NCBI GenBank assembly: GCA_019237175.1
Contig: JAFAHP010000321.1
Span: forward strand, 1-6,793
Direction: 5' to 3'
Source: Alphaproteobacteria bacterium
Lineage (GTDB): Bacteria; Pseudomonadota; Alphaproteobacteria; ATCC43930; CGMCC-115725
DNA length: 6,793 bases
Below are positions 6,218-6,793 of this stretch, piece by piece. The notes beneath the pieces were generated by a model that worked only from the letters and a program-made list of their open reading frames with translations, did no database searches and had not been told where the DNA came from. Every line of letters starts with the position of its first letter. The first letter of the stretch is position 1. A program made the position numbers and the translations under genes.

Positions 6218-6793
6218 GGCAATTTCCCCTCAACGTCGTCCGCGCGGCGCCCTCCGCCAGCCCTGAAACCGCCACCGCCACCACGGGCCTGGAAGCCGCC
6301 TCCGCCCGCACGGCTGAACGAGCCTTGTTGAAAATTGCGGCTCTGCATGCCGCGGGCGCTGTACTGGCTGGCTCGGGCCCCGTCCCCCATCCCGCCAAAG
6401 GCGCCCGCCGGACGCTGGCCCGCATAGGGAGACCGCCCTTGCCCCAGATTTGAGCGTTGTCCCCCTTGGAACTGTCCGGCCCCGATGCGTTGTCCGCCGG
6501 CCGGAAGCTGTCCGGCGCTCGGGCGCTGGGCCGCCGGTAGCCGGCCGCCTTGTCCGCCTCCCGGTCGTTGCGCTCCGCTCGGACGCAGCACATCGGGCGG
6601 ACGGCCCTGGCCCAATCCACCCCCCGGCCGCTCCGCTCCGCCCGGACGAACCTGGCCGGGACCGGCGCCGCGAGCCGGGATCTGGGGACGGTTTACCGCG
6701 CTCCCAGGGACCTGCACGTTCGCCCGCCCAATGGCATTGGCAGGCAATTGCCTCGGCCTTGTGGGTGCGCCAACGGGTCCACCGGGCGGGCGA
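6214..6793 (-). CDS. DUF3300 family protein, C-terminal part (runs off the right edge)
   Basis: The minus-strand frame is open from the right edge to TGA at 6214-6216, and no start lies in the window: upstream of the TTG at 6747 it continues as RPPGGPVGAPTRPRQ. The visible 192 residues are a Gly/Arg/Pro/Gln-rich low-complexity tail (ERPGGGLGQGRP, AQRPGGGQGGRLP, AGAFGGMGDGARASQYSARG). It ends in glycine-rich GGGGFQARGGGGGFRAGG and the charged ADDVEGKLP. The GGMGDG..AS.YSARG block near the end and the adjoining DUF2950 gene fit the C-terminus of DUF3300 exported proteins, whose conserved domain would lie beyond 6793. The tail is probably extracytoplasmic and disordered. The last codons also carry the ribosome site for DUF2950, so the final residues are constrained by that function. 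Identification rests on the tail and context rather than the domain itself. Confidence 0.75.
   Translation of the reverse strand, partial: RPPGGPVGAPTRPRQLPANAIGRANVQVPGSAVNRPQIPARGAGPGQVRPGGAERPGGGLGQGRPPDVLRPSGAQRPGGGQGGRLPAAQRPSAGQLPAGGQRIGAGQFQGGQRSNLGQGRSPYAGQRPAGAFGGMGDGARASQYSARGMQSRNFQQGSFSRAGGGGFQARGGGGGFRAGGGRRADDVEGKLP

Noticed and set aside
5651..6331. Plus-strand open frame of about 226 codons opposite the DUF2950 gene
   Set aside because: The minus strand matches DUF2950 throughout, and the plus translation is Arg-rich with a Pro-rich end typical of an antisense shadow.
6214..6793. Glycine-rich tail of the DUF3300 product as an RNA-binding RGG protein or silk-like repeat
   Set aside because: The context (DUF2950 partner) and end motif fit an exported DUF3300 tail better; composition alone is not evidence of RNA binding.

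Overview
The window is GC-rich (roughly 60-65% by eye). Its proteins look like those of Rhizobiales-type Alphaproteobacteria (Bradyrhizobium/Rhodopseudomonas-like). This host guess rests on protein style and gene families, not on any marker gene. No tRNA, rRNA, CRISPR array, transposase or phage gene was seen.

Left half (1-4267, plus strand): an apparent operon of three genes. First is a GH63-type glycoside hydrolase whose catalytic (alpha/alpha) toroid domain is intact from about position 330, but whose normal N-terminal beta-domain region is missing or degraded. Fragments resembling the end of that domain lie in other plus-strand frames between 1 and 300, so the gene is probably a decayed full-length glucosidase. 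Second, 23 bp later, is a complete GH13 alpha-amylase-family enzyme with all catalytic residues. Third is a four-helix inner-membrane protein of unknown function. The two enzymes lack signal peptides and probably act on an alpha-glucoside in the cytoplasm.

Right half (about 4128-6793): genes for small exported or envelope proteins. A short secreted protein on the minus strand is frameshifted at a six-base homopolymer. Divergent from it, across a 91-bp promoter-bearing gap, is a plus-strand exported protein with five exact-period 9-residue Gly/Pro repeats, a regular GxxxG glycine zipper and a Tyr/Pro-rich tail. Convergent to that, on the minus strand, is a DUF3300-DUF2950 gene pair. The DUF3300 gene runs off the right edge, and the two genes are joined by an ATGA stop/start overlap.

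The most useful observations are the two broken genes, the glycine-zipper repeat protein, and a recurring envelope-protein neighbourhood of unknown role. I found no clear evidence of a wholly new defence or mobile system.
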